In this document: positions 53,301 through 64,000 of the stretch, piece after piece
Layout of the letters: every line of letters starts with the position of its first letter
How positions within the stretch are numbered: position 1 is the first letter of the stretch
DNA from: Hippophae tibetana
Lineage: Eukaryota; Streptophyta; Magnoliopsida; Rosales; Elaeagnaceae
Direction: 5' to 3'
DNA: 64,000 nt
Assembly (NCBI GenBank): GCA_037013495.1
Contig: JAZDXN010000026.1
Location: forward strand, 868,001 to 932,000
The notes under the pieces: model-generated
What the model saw: only the letters and a program-made list of their open reading frames with translations
The model's database searches: none
Told to the model about the DNA's origin: nothing
Position numbers and translations under genes: made by a program

Positions 53301-56300
53301 CTCTGGTATCGAAACCACTATTATAATATATCAAATTGAAGCACGTATAAAATTACACAATATGTTTTGGTATTGCCAAGGAAAATCGTTTTTGTACTAA
53401 AATTATATCGTTTATATTCGTTACCGAGTATTTAATGTTTTTGACGCACCATTTTCAATTTACTTACTTCTGGTTTAATTCAATAGAGCTATACAGGAGA
53501 GATTGGTGCCAACCTAGGTTTGATTATTTATATTTTCAATCAATCCCTATTTTTCAAGAAAAAAAATAAGAGAAGAGAAAAAGAAAGAGGATGTCGTTCA
53601 TATTTTCAAAAACATAAAAACATTTGGTAAATATGAGTTACAACTTTCAATGGAGATAAATTTTGACTCGGATATCGAAACAACTATTATAATATATCAA
53701 ATCAAAGCTCGTATCAAATTACACAATATCTTTTGGTACTGCCAAGGAAAATAGTTTTTGTACCCAAATTACATCGTTTATATCACTTACCGAGTATTTA
53801 AAGTTTTTGACGCACCATTTTCAATTTTACTTACTTATGCTTTAATTCAATAGAGCTATACAGGAGATATTGGTGCCAACCTAGGTTTGATTATTTATAT
53901 TTTCAATCAATCTGTATTCTTCAAAAAAAATAAGAGAAGAGAAAAAGAAAGAGGATATCGTTCATATTTTCAAAAACAAAAAAGCATTTGGTAAATATGA
54001 GTTACAACTTTCAATGGATATAAATTTTGACTCGGGTATCGAAACCACTATTATAATATATCAAATTGAAGCACGTATAAAATTACACAATATGATTTGG
54101 TATTCCCAAGGAAAATCGTTTTTGTAACAAAATTATATCGTTTATATTCGTTACCGAGTATTTAATGTTTTTGACCCTCCATTTTCAATTTACTTACTTC
54201 TGGTTTAATTCAATAGAGCTATATAGAAGATATTGGTGCCAACCTAGGTTTGATTATTTATATTTTCAATCAATCCCTATTTTTTTTTAAAAAAAAATAA
54301 GAGAAGAGAAAAAGAAAGAGGATGTCGTTCATATTTTCAAAAACATAAAAACATTTGGTAAATATGAGTTACAAATTTCAACGGAGATAACTTTTGACTC
54401 GGGTATCGAAACAACTATTATAATATATCAAATCAAAGCTCGTATCAAATTACAAAATATCTTTTGGTATTGCCAAGGAAAATCGTTTTTGTACCCAAAT
54501 TACAACGTTTATATCACTTACCGAGTGTTTAAAGTTTTTGACGCACCATTTTCAATTTACTTACTTCTCCTTTAAGTCAATAGAGCTATACAGGAGATAT
54601 TGGTGCCAACCTAGGTTTGATTATTTATATTTTCAATCAATCTGTATTCTTCAAAAAAAATAAGAGAAGAGAAAAAGAAACAGGATATCGTTCATATTTT
54701 CTAAAACAAAAAAGCATTTGGTAAATATGAGTTACAACTTTCAATGGAGATAACTTTTGACTCTGGTATCGAAACCACTATTATAATATATCAAATTGAA
54801 GCACGTATAAAATTACACAATATGTTTTGGTATTGCCAAGGAAAATCGTTTTTGTACCAAAATTATATCGTTTATATTCGTTACCGAGTATTTAATGTTT
54901 TTGACGCACCATTTTCAATTTACCTACTTCTGGTTTAATTCAATAGAGCTATACAGGAGAGATTGGTGCCAACCTAGGTTTGATTATTTATATTTTCAAT
55001 CAATCCCTATTTTTCAAAAAAAAAATAAGAGAAGAGAAAAAGAAAGAGGATGTCGTTCATATTTTCAAAAACATAAAAACATTTGGTAAATATGAGTTAC
55101 AACTTTCAATGGAGATAACTTTTGACTCGGGTATCGAAACAACTATTATAATATATCAAATCAAAGCTCGTATCTAATAGCAAAATATCTTTTGGTATTG
55201 CCAAGGAAAATCGTTTTTGTACCCAAATTACATCGTTTATATCACTTACCGAGTGTTTAAAGTTTTTGACGCACCACTTTCAATTTACTTACTTTTGCTT
55301 TAAGTCAATAGAGCTATACAGGAGATATTGGTGCCAACCTAGGTTTGATTATTTATATTTTCAATCAATCTGTATTCTTCAAAAAAAATAAGAGAAGAGA
55401 AAAAGAAAGAGGATATCGTTCATATTTTCAAAAACAAAAAAGCATTTGGTAAATATGAGTTACAACTTTCAATGGAGATAACTTTTGACTCTGGTATCGA
55501 AACCACTATTATAATATATCAAATTGAAGCACGTATAAAATTACACAATATGTTTTGGTATTGCCAAGGAAAATCGTTTTTGTACCAAAATTATATCGTT
55601 TATATTCGTTACCGAGTATGTAATGTTTTTGACGCACCATTTTCAATTTACTTACTTCTGGTTTAATTCAATAGAGCTATACAGGAGAGATTGGTGCCAA
55701 CCTAGGTTTGATTATTTATATTTTCAATTAATCCCTATTTTTCAAAAAAAAAAAAATAAGAGAAGAGAAAAAGAAAGACGATGTCGTTCATATTTTCAAA
55801 AACATAAAAACATTTGGTAAATATGAGTTACAACTTTCAACGGAGATAACTTTTGACTCGGGTATCGAAACAACTATTATAATATATCAAATCAAAGCTC
55901 GTATCTAATAGCAAAATATCTTTTGGTATTGCCAAGGAAAATCGTTTTTGTACCCAAATTACATCGTTTATATCACTTACCGAGTGTTTAAAGTTTTTGA
56001 CGCACCATTTTCAATTTACTTAATTCTGCTTTAATTCAATAGAGCTATACAGGATATATTGGTGCCAACCTAGGTTTGATTATTTATATTTTCAATCAAT
56101 CTGTATTCTTCAAAAAAAATAAGAGAAGAGAAAAAGAAAGAGGATATCGTTCATATTTTCAAAAACAAAAAAGCATTTGGTAAATATGAGTTACAACTTT
56201 CAATGGAGATAAATTTTGACTCGGGTATCGAAACCACTATTATAATATATCAAATTGAAGCACGTATAAAATTACACAGTATGTTTTGGTATTGCCAAGG

Positions 56301-57527
56301 AAAATCGTTTTTGTACCAAAATTATATCGTTTATATTCGTTACCGAGTATTTAATGTTTTTGACGCACCATTTTCAATTTACTTACTTCTGGTTTAATTC
56401 AATAGAGCTATACAGGAGAGATTGGTGCCAACCTAGGTTTGATTATTTATATTTTCAATCAATCCCTATTTTTCAAAAAAAAAACAAGAGAAGGGAAAAA
56501 GAAAGAGGATGTCGTTCATATTTTCAAAAACATAAAAACATTTGGTAAATATGAGTTACAACTTTCAATAGAGATAAATTTTGACTCGGATATCGAAACA
56601 ACTATTATAATATATCAAATCAAAGCTCGTATCAAATTACACAATATCTTTTGGTACTGCCAAGGAAAATAGTTTTTGTACCCAAATTACATCGTTTATA
56701 TCACTTACCGAGTATTTAAAGTTTTTGACGCACCATTTTCAATTTTACTTACTTATGCTTTAATTCAATAGAGCTATACAGGAGATATTGGTGCCAACCT
56801 AGGTTTGATTATTTATATTTTCAATCAATCTGTATTCTTCAAAAAAAATAAGAGAAGAGAAAAAGAAAGAGGATATCGTTCATATTTTCAAAAACAAAAA
56901 AGCATTTGGTAAATATGAGTTACAACTTTCAATGGATATAAATTTTGACTCGGGTATCGAAACCATTATTATAATATATCAAATTGAAGCACGTATAAAA
57001 TTACACAATATGATTTGGTATTGCAAAGGAAAATCGTTTTTGTAACAAAATTATATCGTTTATATTCGTTACCGAGTATTTAATGTTTTTGACCCTCCAT
57101 TTTCAATTTACTTACTTCTGGTTTAATTCAATAGAGCTATACAGAAGATATTGGTGCCAACCTAGGTTTGATTATTTATATTTTCAATCAATCCCTATTT
57201 TTTTTTAAAAAAAAATAAGAGAAGAGAAAAAGAAAGAGGATGTCGTTCATATTTTCAAAAACATAAAAACATTTGGTAAATATGAGTTACAACTTTCAAC
57301 GGAGATAACTTTTGACTCGGGTATCGAAACAACTATTATAATATATCAAATCAAAGCTCGTATCAAATTGCAAAATATCTTTTGGTATTGCCAAGGAAAA
57401 TCGTTTTTGTACCCAAATTACATCGTTTATATCACTTACCGAGTGTTTAAAGTTTTTGACGCACCATTTTCAATTTACTTACTTTTGCTTTAAGTCAATA
57501 GAGCTATACAGGAGATATTGGTGCCAA
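47319..57527 (+). repeat. Regular dimer run of domain III
   Basis: About 28 monomers alternate strictly A, B using the domain III flavours. Three 4-mer blocks of about 1458 bp are recognisable at 48.05-52.1 kb: A 'gactctgg', B 'tcggatatcg', A 'gatataaat' and B 'caacgg' with 'ctttaagtc'. Local changes include 'tcaattgatataa' at about 48908, 'ttttgaatcggg' at about 49288, 'ccaaccaagg' at about 52781 (AvrII lost), 'tcaagaaaaaaaat' at about 53555, and 'cgtatctaatagc' at about 55171 and 55902. Confidence 0.75.
54280..54297. other. T9A9 run replacing the T-C-A junction in a B monomer
   Basis: Where most B monomers read 'ctatttttc' plus an A-run, this copy has T9 followed directly by A9, a perfect 18-bp palindrome. 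The same variant form occurs at 17849-17865 (T9A8), about 36045, 39700-39716 (T7A10), about 41887, about 45531, 50634-50651 (T8A10) and 57198-57215 (T9A9). Apart from 36010 these B monomers follow the 'gaccctcc' type of A monomer, so the variant travels with that HOR position. Confidence 0.8.
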
Positions 57528-59620
57528 CCTAGGTTTGATTATTTCTATTTTCAATCAATCTGTATTCTTCAAAAAAAATAAGAGAAGAGAAAAAGAAAGA
57601 GGATATCGTTCATATTTCCAAAAACAAAAAAAGCATTTGGTAAATATGAGTTACAACTTTCAATAGAGATAACTTTTGACTCTGGTATCGAAACCACTAT
57701 TATAATATATCAAATTGAAGCACGTACAAAATTACAAAAATATGTTTTGGTATTGCCAAGAAAAATCGTTTTTGTACCAAAATTATATCGTTTATATCCG
57801 TTACCGAGTATTTAATGTTTTTGACGCACCATTTTCAATTTACTTACTTCTGGTTTAATTCAATAGAGCTATACAGGAGATATTGGTGCCAACCTAGGTT
57901 TGATTATTTATATTTTCAATCAATCCCTATTTTTCAAAAAAAAAATAAGAGAAGAGAAAAAGAAAGAGGATGTCGTTCATATTTTCAAAAACATAAAAAC
58001 ATTTGGTAAATATGAGTTACAACTTTCAACGGAGATAACTTTTGACTCGGGTATCGAAACAACTATTATAATATATCAAATCAAAGCTCGTATCAAATTA
58101 CAAAATATCTTTTGGTATTGCCAAGGAAAATCGTTTTTGTACCCAAATTACATCGTTTATATCACTTACCGAGTGTTTAAAGTTTTTGACGCACCATTTT
58201 CAATTTACTTACTTCTGCATTAATTCAATAGAGCTATACAGGAGATATTGGTGGCAACCTAGGTTTGATTATTTCTATTTCCAATCAATCTGTATTCTTC
58301 AAAAAAAATAAGAGAAGAGAAAAAGAAAGAGGATATCGTTTATATTTTCAAAAACAAAAAAGCATTTGGTAAATATGAGTTACAACTTTCAATGGAGATA
58401 ACTTTTGACTCGGGTATCGAAGCCACTATTATAATATATCAAATTGTAGCACGTACAAAATTACACAATATGTTTTGGTATTGCCAAGGAAAATCGTTTT
58501 TGTACCAAAATTATATCGTTTATATCCGTTACCGAGTATTTAATGTTTTTGACGCACCATTTTCAATTTACTTACTTCTGGTTTAATTCAATACAGCTAT
58601 ACAGGAGATATTGGTGCCAACCTAGGTTTGATTATTTATATTTTCAATCAATCCCTATTTTTCAAAAAAAATAAGAGAAGAGAAAAAGAAAGAGGATGTC
58701 GTTCATATTTTCAAAAACATAAAAACATTTGGTAAATATGAGTTACAACTTTCAACGGAGATAACTTTTGACTCGGGTATCGAAACAACTATTATAATAT
58801 ATCAAATCAAAGCTCGTATCAAATTGCAAAATATCTTTTGGTATTGCCAAGGAAAATCGTTTTTGTACCCAAATTACATCGTTTATATCACTTACCGAGT
58901 GTTTAAAGTTTTTGACGCACCATTTTCAATTTACTTACTTCTGCTTTAAGTCAATAGAGATATACAGGAGATATTGGTGCCAACCTAGGTTTGATTATTT
59001 ATATTTTCAATCAATCTGTATTCTTCAAAAAAAATAAGAGAAGAGAAAAAGAAAGAGGATATCGTTCATATTTTCAAAAACAAAAAAGCATTTGGTAAAT
59101 ATGAGTTACAAATTTCAATGGAGATAAATTTTGACTCGGGTATGGAAACCACTATTATAATATATCAAATTGAAGCACGTATAAAATTACACAATATGTT
59201 TTGGTATTGCCAAGGAAAATCGTTTTTGTACCAAAATTATATCGTTTATATTCGTTACTGAGTATTTAATGTTTTTGACGCACCATTTTCAATTTACTTA
59301 CTTCTGGTTTAATTCAATAGAGCTATACAGGAGATATTGGTGCCAACCTAGGTTTGATTATTTATATTTTCAATCAATCCCTATTTTTCAAAAAAAAAAT
59401 AAGAGAAGAGAAAAAGAAAGAGGATGTCGTTCATATTTTCAAAAACATAAAAACATTTGGTAAATATGAGTTACAACTTTCAATGGAGATAACTTTTGAC
59501 TCGGGTATCGAAACCACTATTATAATATATCAAATTGAAGCACGTACAAAATTACACAATATGTTTTGGTATTGCCAAGGAAAATCGTTTTTGTACCAAA
59601 ATTATATCGTTTATATCCGT
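57440..59620 (+). repeat. Third 7-mer HOR (2548 bp), copy 1
   Basis: It recurs at 59988-62168. Shared markers are 'cttttgctttaag', 'atttctatt', 'atatttccaaaaac', 'ttacaaaaatatg', 'gccaagaaaaatcg', 'cttctgcattaattc', 'ggtggcaacc', 'caatacagc', 'caaattgcaaaat', 'agagatatacag' and 'gtatggaaac'. Copy 1 private changes include 'atttccaatc', 'cgaagccac' and 'aattgtagcacg'. Confidence 0.88.
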
Positions 59621-59711
59621 TACCGAGTATTTAATGCTTTTGACGCACCATTTTCAATTTACTTACTTCTGGTTTAATTCAATACAGCTATACATGAGAT
59701 ATTGGTGCCAA
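59347..59711 (+). repeat. B/A hybrid monomer, likely relative of the 24.8 kb tract
   Basis: It has a B head with 'cataaaaac' and an A tail from 'caatgg' with 'acgtacaaaa' and 'taatgcttttg'. The switch interval is about 59453-59484. It is the only monomer in the window that shares all these markers with 24831-25020. Confidence 0.85.
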
Positions 59712-59987
59712 CCTAGGTTTGATTATTTATATTTTCAATCAATCCCTATTTTTCAAAAAAAAATAAGAGAAGAGAAAAAGAAAGAGGATGTCGTTCACAT
59801 TTTCAAAAACAAAAAAACATTTGGTAAATATGAGTTACAACTTTCAACGGAGATAACTTTTGACTCGGGTATCGAAACAACTAATATAATATATCAAATC
59901 AAAGCTCGTATCAAATTACAAAATATCTTTTGGTATTGCCAAGGAAAATCGTTTTTGTACCCAAATTACATCGTTTATATCACTTAC

Positions 59988-62168
59988 TGAGTGTTTAAAG
60001 TTTTTGACGCACCATTTTCAATTTACTTACTTTTGCTTTAAGTCAATAGAGCTATACAGGAGATATTGGTGCCAACCTAGGTTTGATTATTTCTATTTTC
60101 AATCAATCTGTATTCTTCAAAAAAAATAAGAGAAGAGAAAAAGAAAGAGGATATCGTTCATATTTCCAAAAACAAAAAAAGCATTTGGTAAATATGAGTT
60201 ACAACTTTCAATAGAGATAACTTTTGACTCTGGTATCGAAACCACTATTATAATATATCAAATTGAAGCACGTACAAAATTACAAAAATATGTTTTGGTA
60301 TTGCCAAGAAAAATCGTTTTTGTACCAAAATTATATCGTTTATATCCGTTACCGAGTATTTAATGTTTTTGACGCACCATTTTCAATTTACTTACTTCTG
60401 GTTTAATTCAATAGAGCTATACAGGAGATATTGGTGCCAACCTAGGTTTGATTATTTATATTTTCAATCAATCCCTATTTTTCAAAAAAAAAATAAGAGA
60501 AGAGAAAAAGAAAGAGGATGTCGTTCATATTTTCAAAAACATAAAAACATTTGGTAAATATGAGTTACAACTTTCAACGGAGATAACTTTTGACTCGGGT
60601 ATCGAAACAACTATTATAATATATCAAATCAAAGCTCGTATCAAATTACAAAATATCTTTTGGTATTGCCAAGGAAAATCGTTTTTGTACCCAAATTACA
60701 TCGTTTATATCACTTACCGAGTGTTTAAAGTTTTTGACGCACCATTTTCAATTTACTTACTTCTGCATTAATTCAATAGAGCTATACAGGAGATATTGGT
60801 GGCAACCTAGGTTTGATTATTTCTATTTTCAATCAATCCGTATTCTTCAAAAAAAATAAGAGAAGAGAAAAAGAAAGAGGATATCGTTTATATTTTCAAA
60901 AACAAAAAAGCATTTGCTAAATATGAGTTACAACTTTCAATGGAGATAACTTTTGACTCGGGTATCGAAACCACTATTATAATATATGAAATTGAAGCAC
61001 GTACAAAATTACACAATATGTTTTGGTATTGCCAAGGAAAATCGTTTTTGTACCAAAATTATATCGTTTATATCCGTTACCGAGTATTTAATGTTTTTGA
61101 CGCACCATTTTCAATTTACTTACTTCTGGTTTAATTCAATACAGCTATACAGGAGATATTGGTGCCAACCTAGGTTTGATTATTTATATTTTCAATCAAT
61201 CCCTATTTTTCAAAAAAAAATAAGAGAAGAGAAAAAGAAAGAGGATGTCGTTCATATTTTCAAAAACATAAAAACATTTGGTAAATATGAGTTACAACTT
61301 TCAACGGAGATAACTTTTGACTCGGGTATCGAAACAACTATTATAATATATCAAATCAAAGCTCGTATCAAATTGCAAAATATCTTTTGGTATTGCCAAG
61401 GAAAATCGTTTTTGTACCCAAATTACATCGTTTATATCACTTACCGAGTGTTTAAAGTTTTTGACGCACCATTTTCAATTTACTTACTTCTGCTTTAAGT
61501 CAATAGAGATATACAGGAGATATTGGTGCCAACCTAGGTTTGATTATTTATATTTTCAATCAATCTGTATTCTTCAAAAAAAATAAGAGAAGAGAAAAAG
61601 AAAGAGGATATCGTTCATATTTTCAAAAACAAAAAAGCATTTGGTAAATATGAGTTACAAATTTCAATGGAGATAAATTTTGACTCGGGTATGGAAACCA
61701 CTATTATAATATATCAAATTGAAGCACGTATAAAATTACACAATATGTTTTGGTATTGCCAAGGAAAATCGTTTTTGTACCAAAATTATATCGTTTATAT
61801 TCGTTACTGAGTATTTAATGTTTTTGACGCACCATTTTCAATTTACTTACTTCTGGTTTAATTCAATAGAGCTATACAGGAGATATTGGTGCCAACCTAG
61901 GTTTGATTATTTATATTTTCAATCAATCATTATTTTTCAAAAAAAAAATAAGAGAAGAGAAAAAGAAAGAGGATGTCGTTCATATTTTCAAAAACATAAA
62001 AACATTTGGTAAATATGAGTTACAACTTTCAATGGAGATAACTTTTGACTCGGGTATCGAAACCACTATTATAATATATCAAATTGAAGCACGTACAAAA
62101 TTACACAATATGTTTTGGTATTGCCAAGGAAAATCGTTTTTGTACCAAAATTATATCGTTTATATGCG
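59988..62168 (+). repeat. Third 7-mer HOR (2548 bp), copy 2
   Basis: This is the second copy of 57440-59620. Private changes include 'caatccgtatt', 'catttgctaaat', 'atatgaaattg', 'tcaatcattattt' and 'atatgcgttacc'. The two copies differ at more sites than the 10-mer copies at 40-47 kb, so this duplication looks older. Confidence 0.88.
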
Positions 62169-62260
62169 TTACCGAGTATTTAATGTTTTTGACGCACCAT
62201 TTTCAATTTACTTACTTCTGGTTTAATTCAATACAGCTATACAGGAGATATTGGTGCCAA
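61896..62260 (+). repeat. B/A hybrid monomer, second copy in domain IV
   Basis: This is the copy of 59347-59711 at offset 2549 bp, but with 'taatgtttttg' and 'atatgcgttacc'. The 'taatgcttttg' change is therefore private to the 59.6 kb copy and the 24.8 kb tract. Confidence 0.85.
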
Positions 62261-64000
62261 CCTAGGTTTGATTATTTATATTTTCAATCAATCACTATTT
62301 TTCAAAAAAAAATATGAGAAGAGAAAAAGAAAGAGGATGTCGTTCATATTTTCAAAAACATAAAAAGATTTGGTAAATATGAGTTACAACTTTCAACGGA
62401 GATAACTTTTGACTCGGGTATCGAAACAACTATTATAATATATCAAATCAAAGCTCGTATCAAGTTGCAAAATATCTTTTGGTATTGCCAAGGAAAATCG
62501 TTTTTGTACCCAAATTACATCGTTTATATCACTTACCGAGTGTTTAAAGTTTTTGACGCACCATGTTCAATTTACTTACTTCTGCTTTAATTCAATAGAG
62601 CTATACAGGAGATATTGGTGCCAACCTAGGTTTGATTATTTATATTTTCAATCAATCTGTATTCTTCAAAAAAAATAAGAGAAGAGAAAAAGAAAGAGGA
62701 TATCGTTCATATTTTCAAAAACAAAAAAGCATTTGGTAAATATGAGTTACAACTTTCAATGGAGATAAATTTTGACTCGGGTATCGAAACCACTATTATA
62801 ATATATCAAATTGAAGCACGTACAAAATTACAAAAATATGTTTTGGTATTGCCAAGGAAAATCGTTTTTGTACCAAAATTATATCGTTTATATCCGTTAC
62901 CGAGTATTTAATGTTTTTGACGCACCATTTTCAATTTACTTACTTCTGGTTTAATTCAATAGAGCTATACAGGAGATATTGGTGCCAACCTAGGTTTGAT
63001 TATTTATATTTTCAATCAATCCCTATTTTTCAAAAAAAAAAATAAGAGAAGAGAAAAAGAAAGAGGATGTCGTTCATATTTTCAAAAACATAAAAACATT
63101 TGGTAAATATGAGTTACAACTTTCAACGGAGATAACTTTTGACTCGGGTATCGAAACAACTAATATAATATATCAAATCAAAGCTCGTATCAAATTACAA
63201 AATATCTTTTGGTATTGCCAAGGAAAATCGTTTTTGTACCCAAATTACATCGTTTATATCACTTACTGAGTGTTTAAAGTTTTTGACGCACCATTTTCAA
63301 TTTACTTGCTTCTGCTTTAATTCAATAGAGCTATACAGGAGATATTGGTGCCAACCTAGGTTTGATTATTTATATTTTCAATCAATCTGTATTCTTCAAA
63401 AAAAATAAGAGAAGAGAAAAAGAAAGAGGATATCGTTCATATTTTCAAAAACAAAAAAGCATTTGGTAAATATGAGTTACAACTTTCAATGGAGATAACT
63501 TTTGACTCGGGTATCGAAACCACTATTATAATATATCAAATTGAAGCACGTACAAAATTACACAATATGTTTTGGTATTGCCAAGGAAAATCGTTTTTGT
63601 ACCAAAATTATATCGTTTATATCCGTTACCGAGTATTTAATGTTTTTGACGCACCATTTTCAATTTACTTACTTCTGGTTTAATTCAATAGAGCTATACA
63701 GGAGAGATTGGTGCCAACCTTGGTTTGATTATTTATATTTTCAATCAATCCCTATTTTTCAAAAAAAATAAGAGAAAAGAAAAAGAAAGAGGATGTCGTT
63801 CATATTTTCAAAAACAAAAAAACAATTGGTAAATATGAGTTACAACTTTCAACGGAGATAAATTTTGACTCGGGTATCGTAACCACTATTATAATATATA
63901 AAATTAAAGCACGTATAAAATTACACAATATGTTTTGGTATTGCCAAGGAAAATCGTTTTTGTACCCAAATTACATCGTTTATATCACTTACCGAGTATT

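Larger units (their letters stand above)
34551..57527 (+). repeat. Domain III of the array
   Basis: About 63 monomers. Markers are 'gactctggtatcg', 'cataaaaacatttgg', 'aggagagattgg', 'ctttaagtcaatag', 'gatataaattttgac' with 'atgatttgg' and 'gtttttgaccctcc', and 'tcggatatcg', which adds a second GATATC to some B monomers. Four monomer flavours often run in the order A(ctctgg), B(caatgg, then 'gaaaatag'), A(gatataaat), B(caacgg, then 'ctttaagtc'), a roughly 1456-bp 4-mer. Shuffling of these flavours produces the 3645-bp 10-mer. Outside the 36-38.5 kb entry zone I saw no phase break. No gene was found. Confidence 0.8.
1..64000 (+). repeat. Satellite DNA array, about 364-bp monomer in a 728-bp A/B dimer
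   Basis: The whole window is made of head-to-tail copies of one AT-rich monomer. The palindromic landmark CCTAGG, or a one-base variant of it, recurs every 362-368 bp from 341 to 63718, giving about 174 complete monomers averaging 364.2 bp. Type A monomers are nearly always 363 bp. Type B monomers are 364-368 bp because their A-run varies in length. Every monomer I read is in the same orientation, and I saw no unrelated sequence between copies. Satellites of this form are typical of centromeric, pericentromeric or subtelomeric heterochromatin in eukaryotes. The chromosomal location is inferred, not shown. I saw no promoter, tRNA, rRNA or mobile-element signature. Confidence 0.98.
57528..64000 (+). 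repeat. Domain IV of the array
   Basis: About 18 monomers. The marker 'acgtacaaaa' replaces 'acgtataaaa' in many A monomers. 'atttctattttcaatc', 'caatacagc' and 'caaattgcaaaat' also appear. It is organised mainly as a 7-monomer repeat of 2548 bp. The last monomer, from 63718 to the window end, is a mosaic: its head is B, its middle is A-like, and from 'acccaaatta' it is B again. The array clearly runs past both ends of the window. Confidence 0.8.

Noticed and set aside
60986..61498. Longest forward open frame (170 codons) and the other 64-151 codon frames as possible genes
   Set aside because: The same reading recurs in every monomer, differs in frame because 364 is not a multiple of three, and depends on A-run length for read-through. 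Many copies carry stops, there is no ribosome or promoter context, and I recognise no protein family.
1..64000. CRISPR array
   Set aside because: Repeats are directly adjacent 364-bp units without unique spacers, no cas-like genes are present, and the structure is that of a satellite.
1..64000. Telomeric or rDNA spacer repeats
   Set aside because: No short G-rich telomere motif and no rRNA or spacer landmark was seen in any monomer.

Overview
The window is one uninterrupted array of tandem satellite DNA from a eukaryotic nuclear genome. It holds about 174 complete head-to-tail monomers plus a partial monomer at each end. Monomers are 362-368 bp (average about 364 bp from the first to the last copy of the landmark CCTAGG), and all lie in the same orientation. 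Base composition is AT-rich: about 29% G+C, counted by hand on a consensus-like B-type monomer. I found no protein-coding gene, RNA gene, transposable element, CRISPR array, inversion or non-satellite spacer. The 64-170 codon open frames repeat with every monomer and are broken by recurrent stops and A-run length changes, so I do not annotate them as genes.

The array is built on a dimer of about 728 bp. Type A monomers carry GATATC after the purine tract, 'gcatttgg', 'caatgg', 'gaaaccac', 'attgaagcacg', 'accaaaatta' and end 'ctggtttaa'. Type B monomers carry GATGTC, 'acatttgg', 'caacgg', 'gaaacaac', 'atcaaagctcg', 'acccaaatta' and end 'ctgctttaa' or 'ctactttaa'. A and B alternate almost throughout. 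The alternation breaks at a limited number of hybrid A/B or B/A monomers and at a few B-B or A-A neighbours.

Higher-order repeats (HORs) sit on top of the dimer. They include a 9-monomer repeat (offset about 3272 bp) at 0-3.7 kb, a 7-monomer repeat (2550 bp) at 5.1-10.8 kb, a second 7-mer (2548 bp) at 12.4-20.5 kb, a 5-mer (1821 bp) at 23.2-26.7 kb, 4-mer offsets (1454-1455 bp) at 29-34.5 kb, a dimer duplication (732 bp) at 36.4-37.7 kb, a nearly perfect 10-mer (3645 bp) at 40.0-47.3 kb and a third 7-mer (2548 bp) at 57.4-62.2 kb.

Variant markers divide the window into four domains: I (1 to about 27.3 kb), II (27.3-34.55 kb, with a divergent stretch at its left edge), III (34.55-57.5 kb) and IV (57.5-64 kb). 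Two short tracts in domain I (about 17.6-18.0 kb and 24.83-25.02 kb) carry markers otherwise confined to domains III and IV, 21.9 kb and 34.6 kb away. Each lies exactly at the junction between two copies of a local tandem duplication.

The likely setting is a centromeric or pericentromeric satellite, most plausibly of a plant. The 728-bp dimer equals the length I recall for the Cent728 centromere repeat of monkeyflower (Mimulus/Erythranthe guttata), which is linked to female meiotic drive. That match is by length only and needs a sequence comparison. There are no genes here to work together; any function would lie in the chromatin the array supports and in its turnover by recombination.
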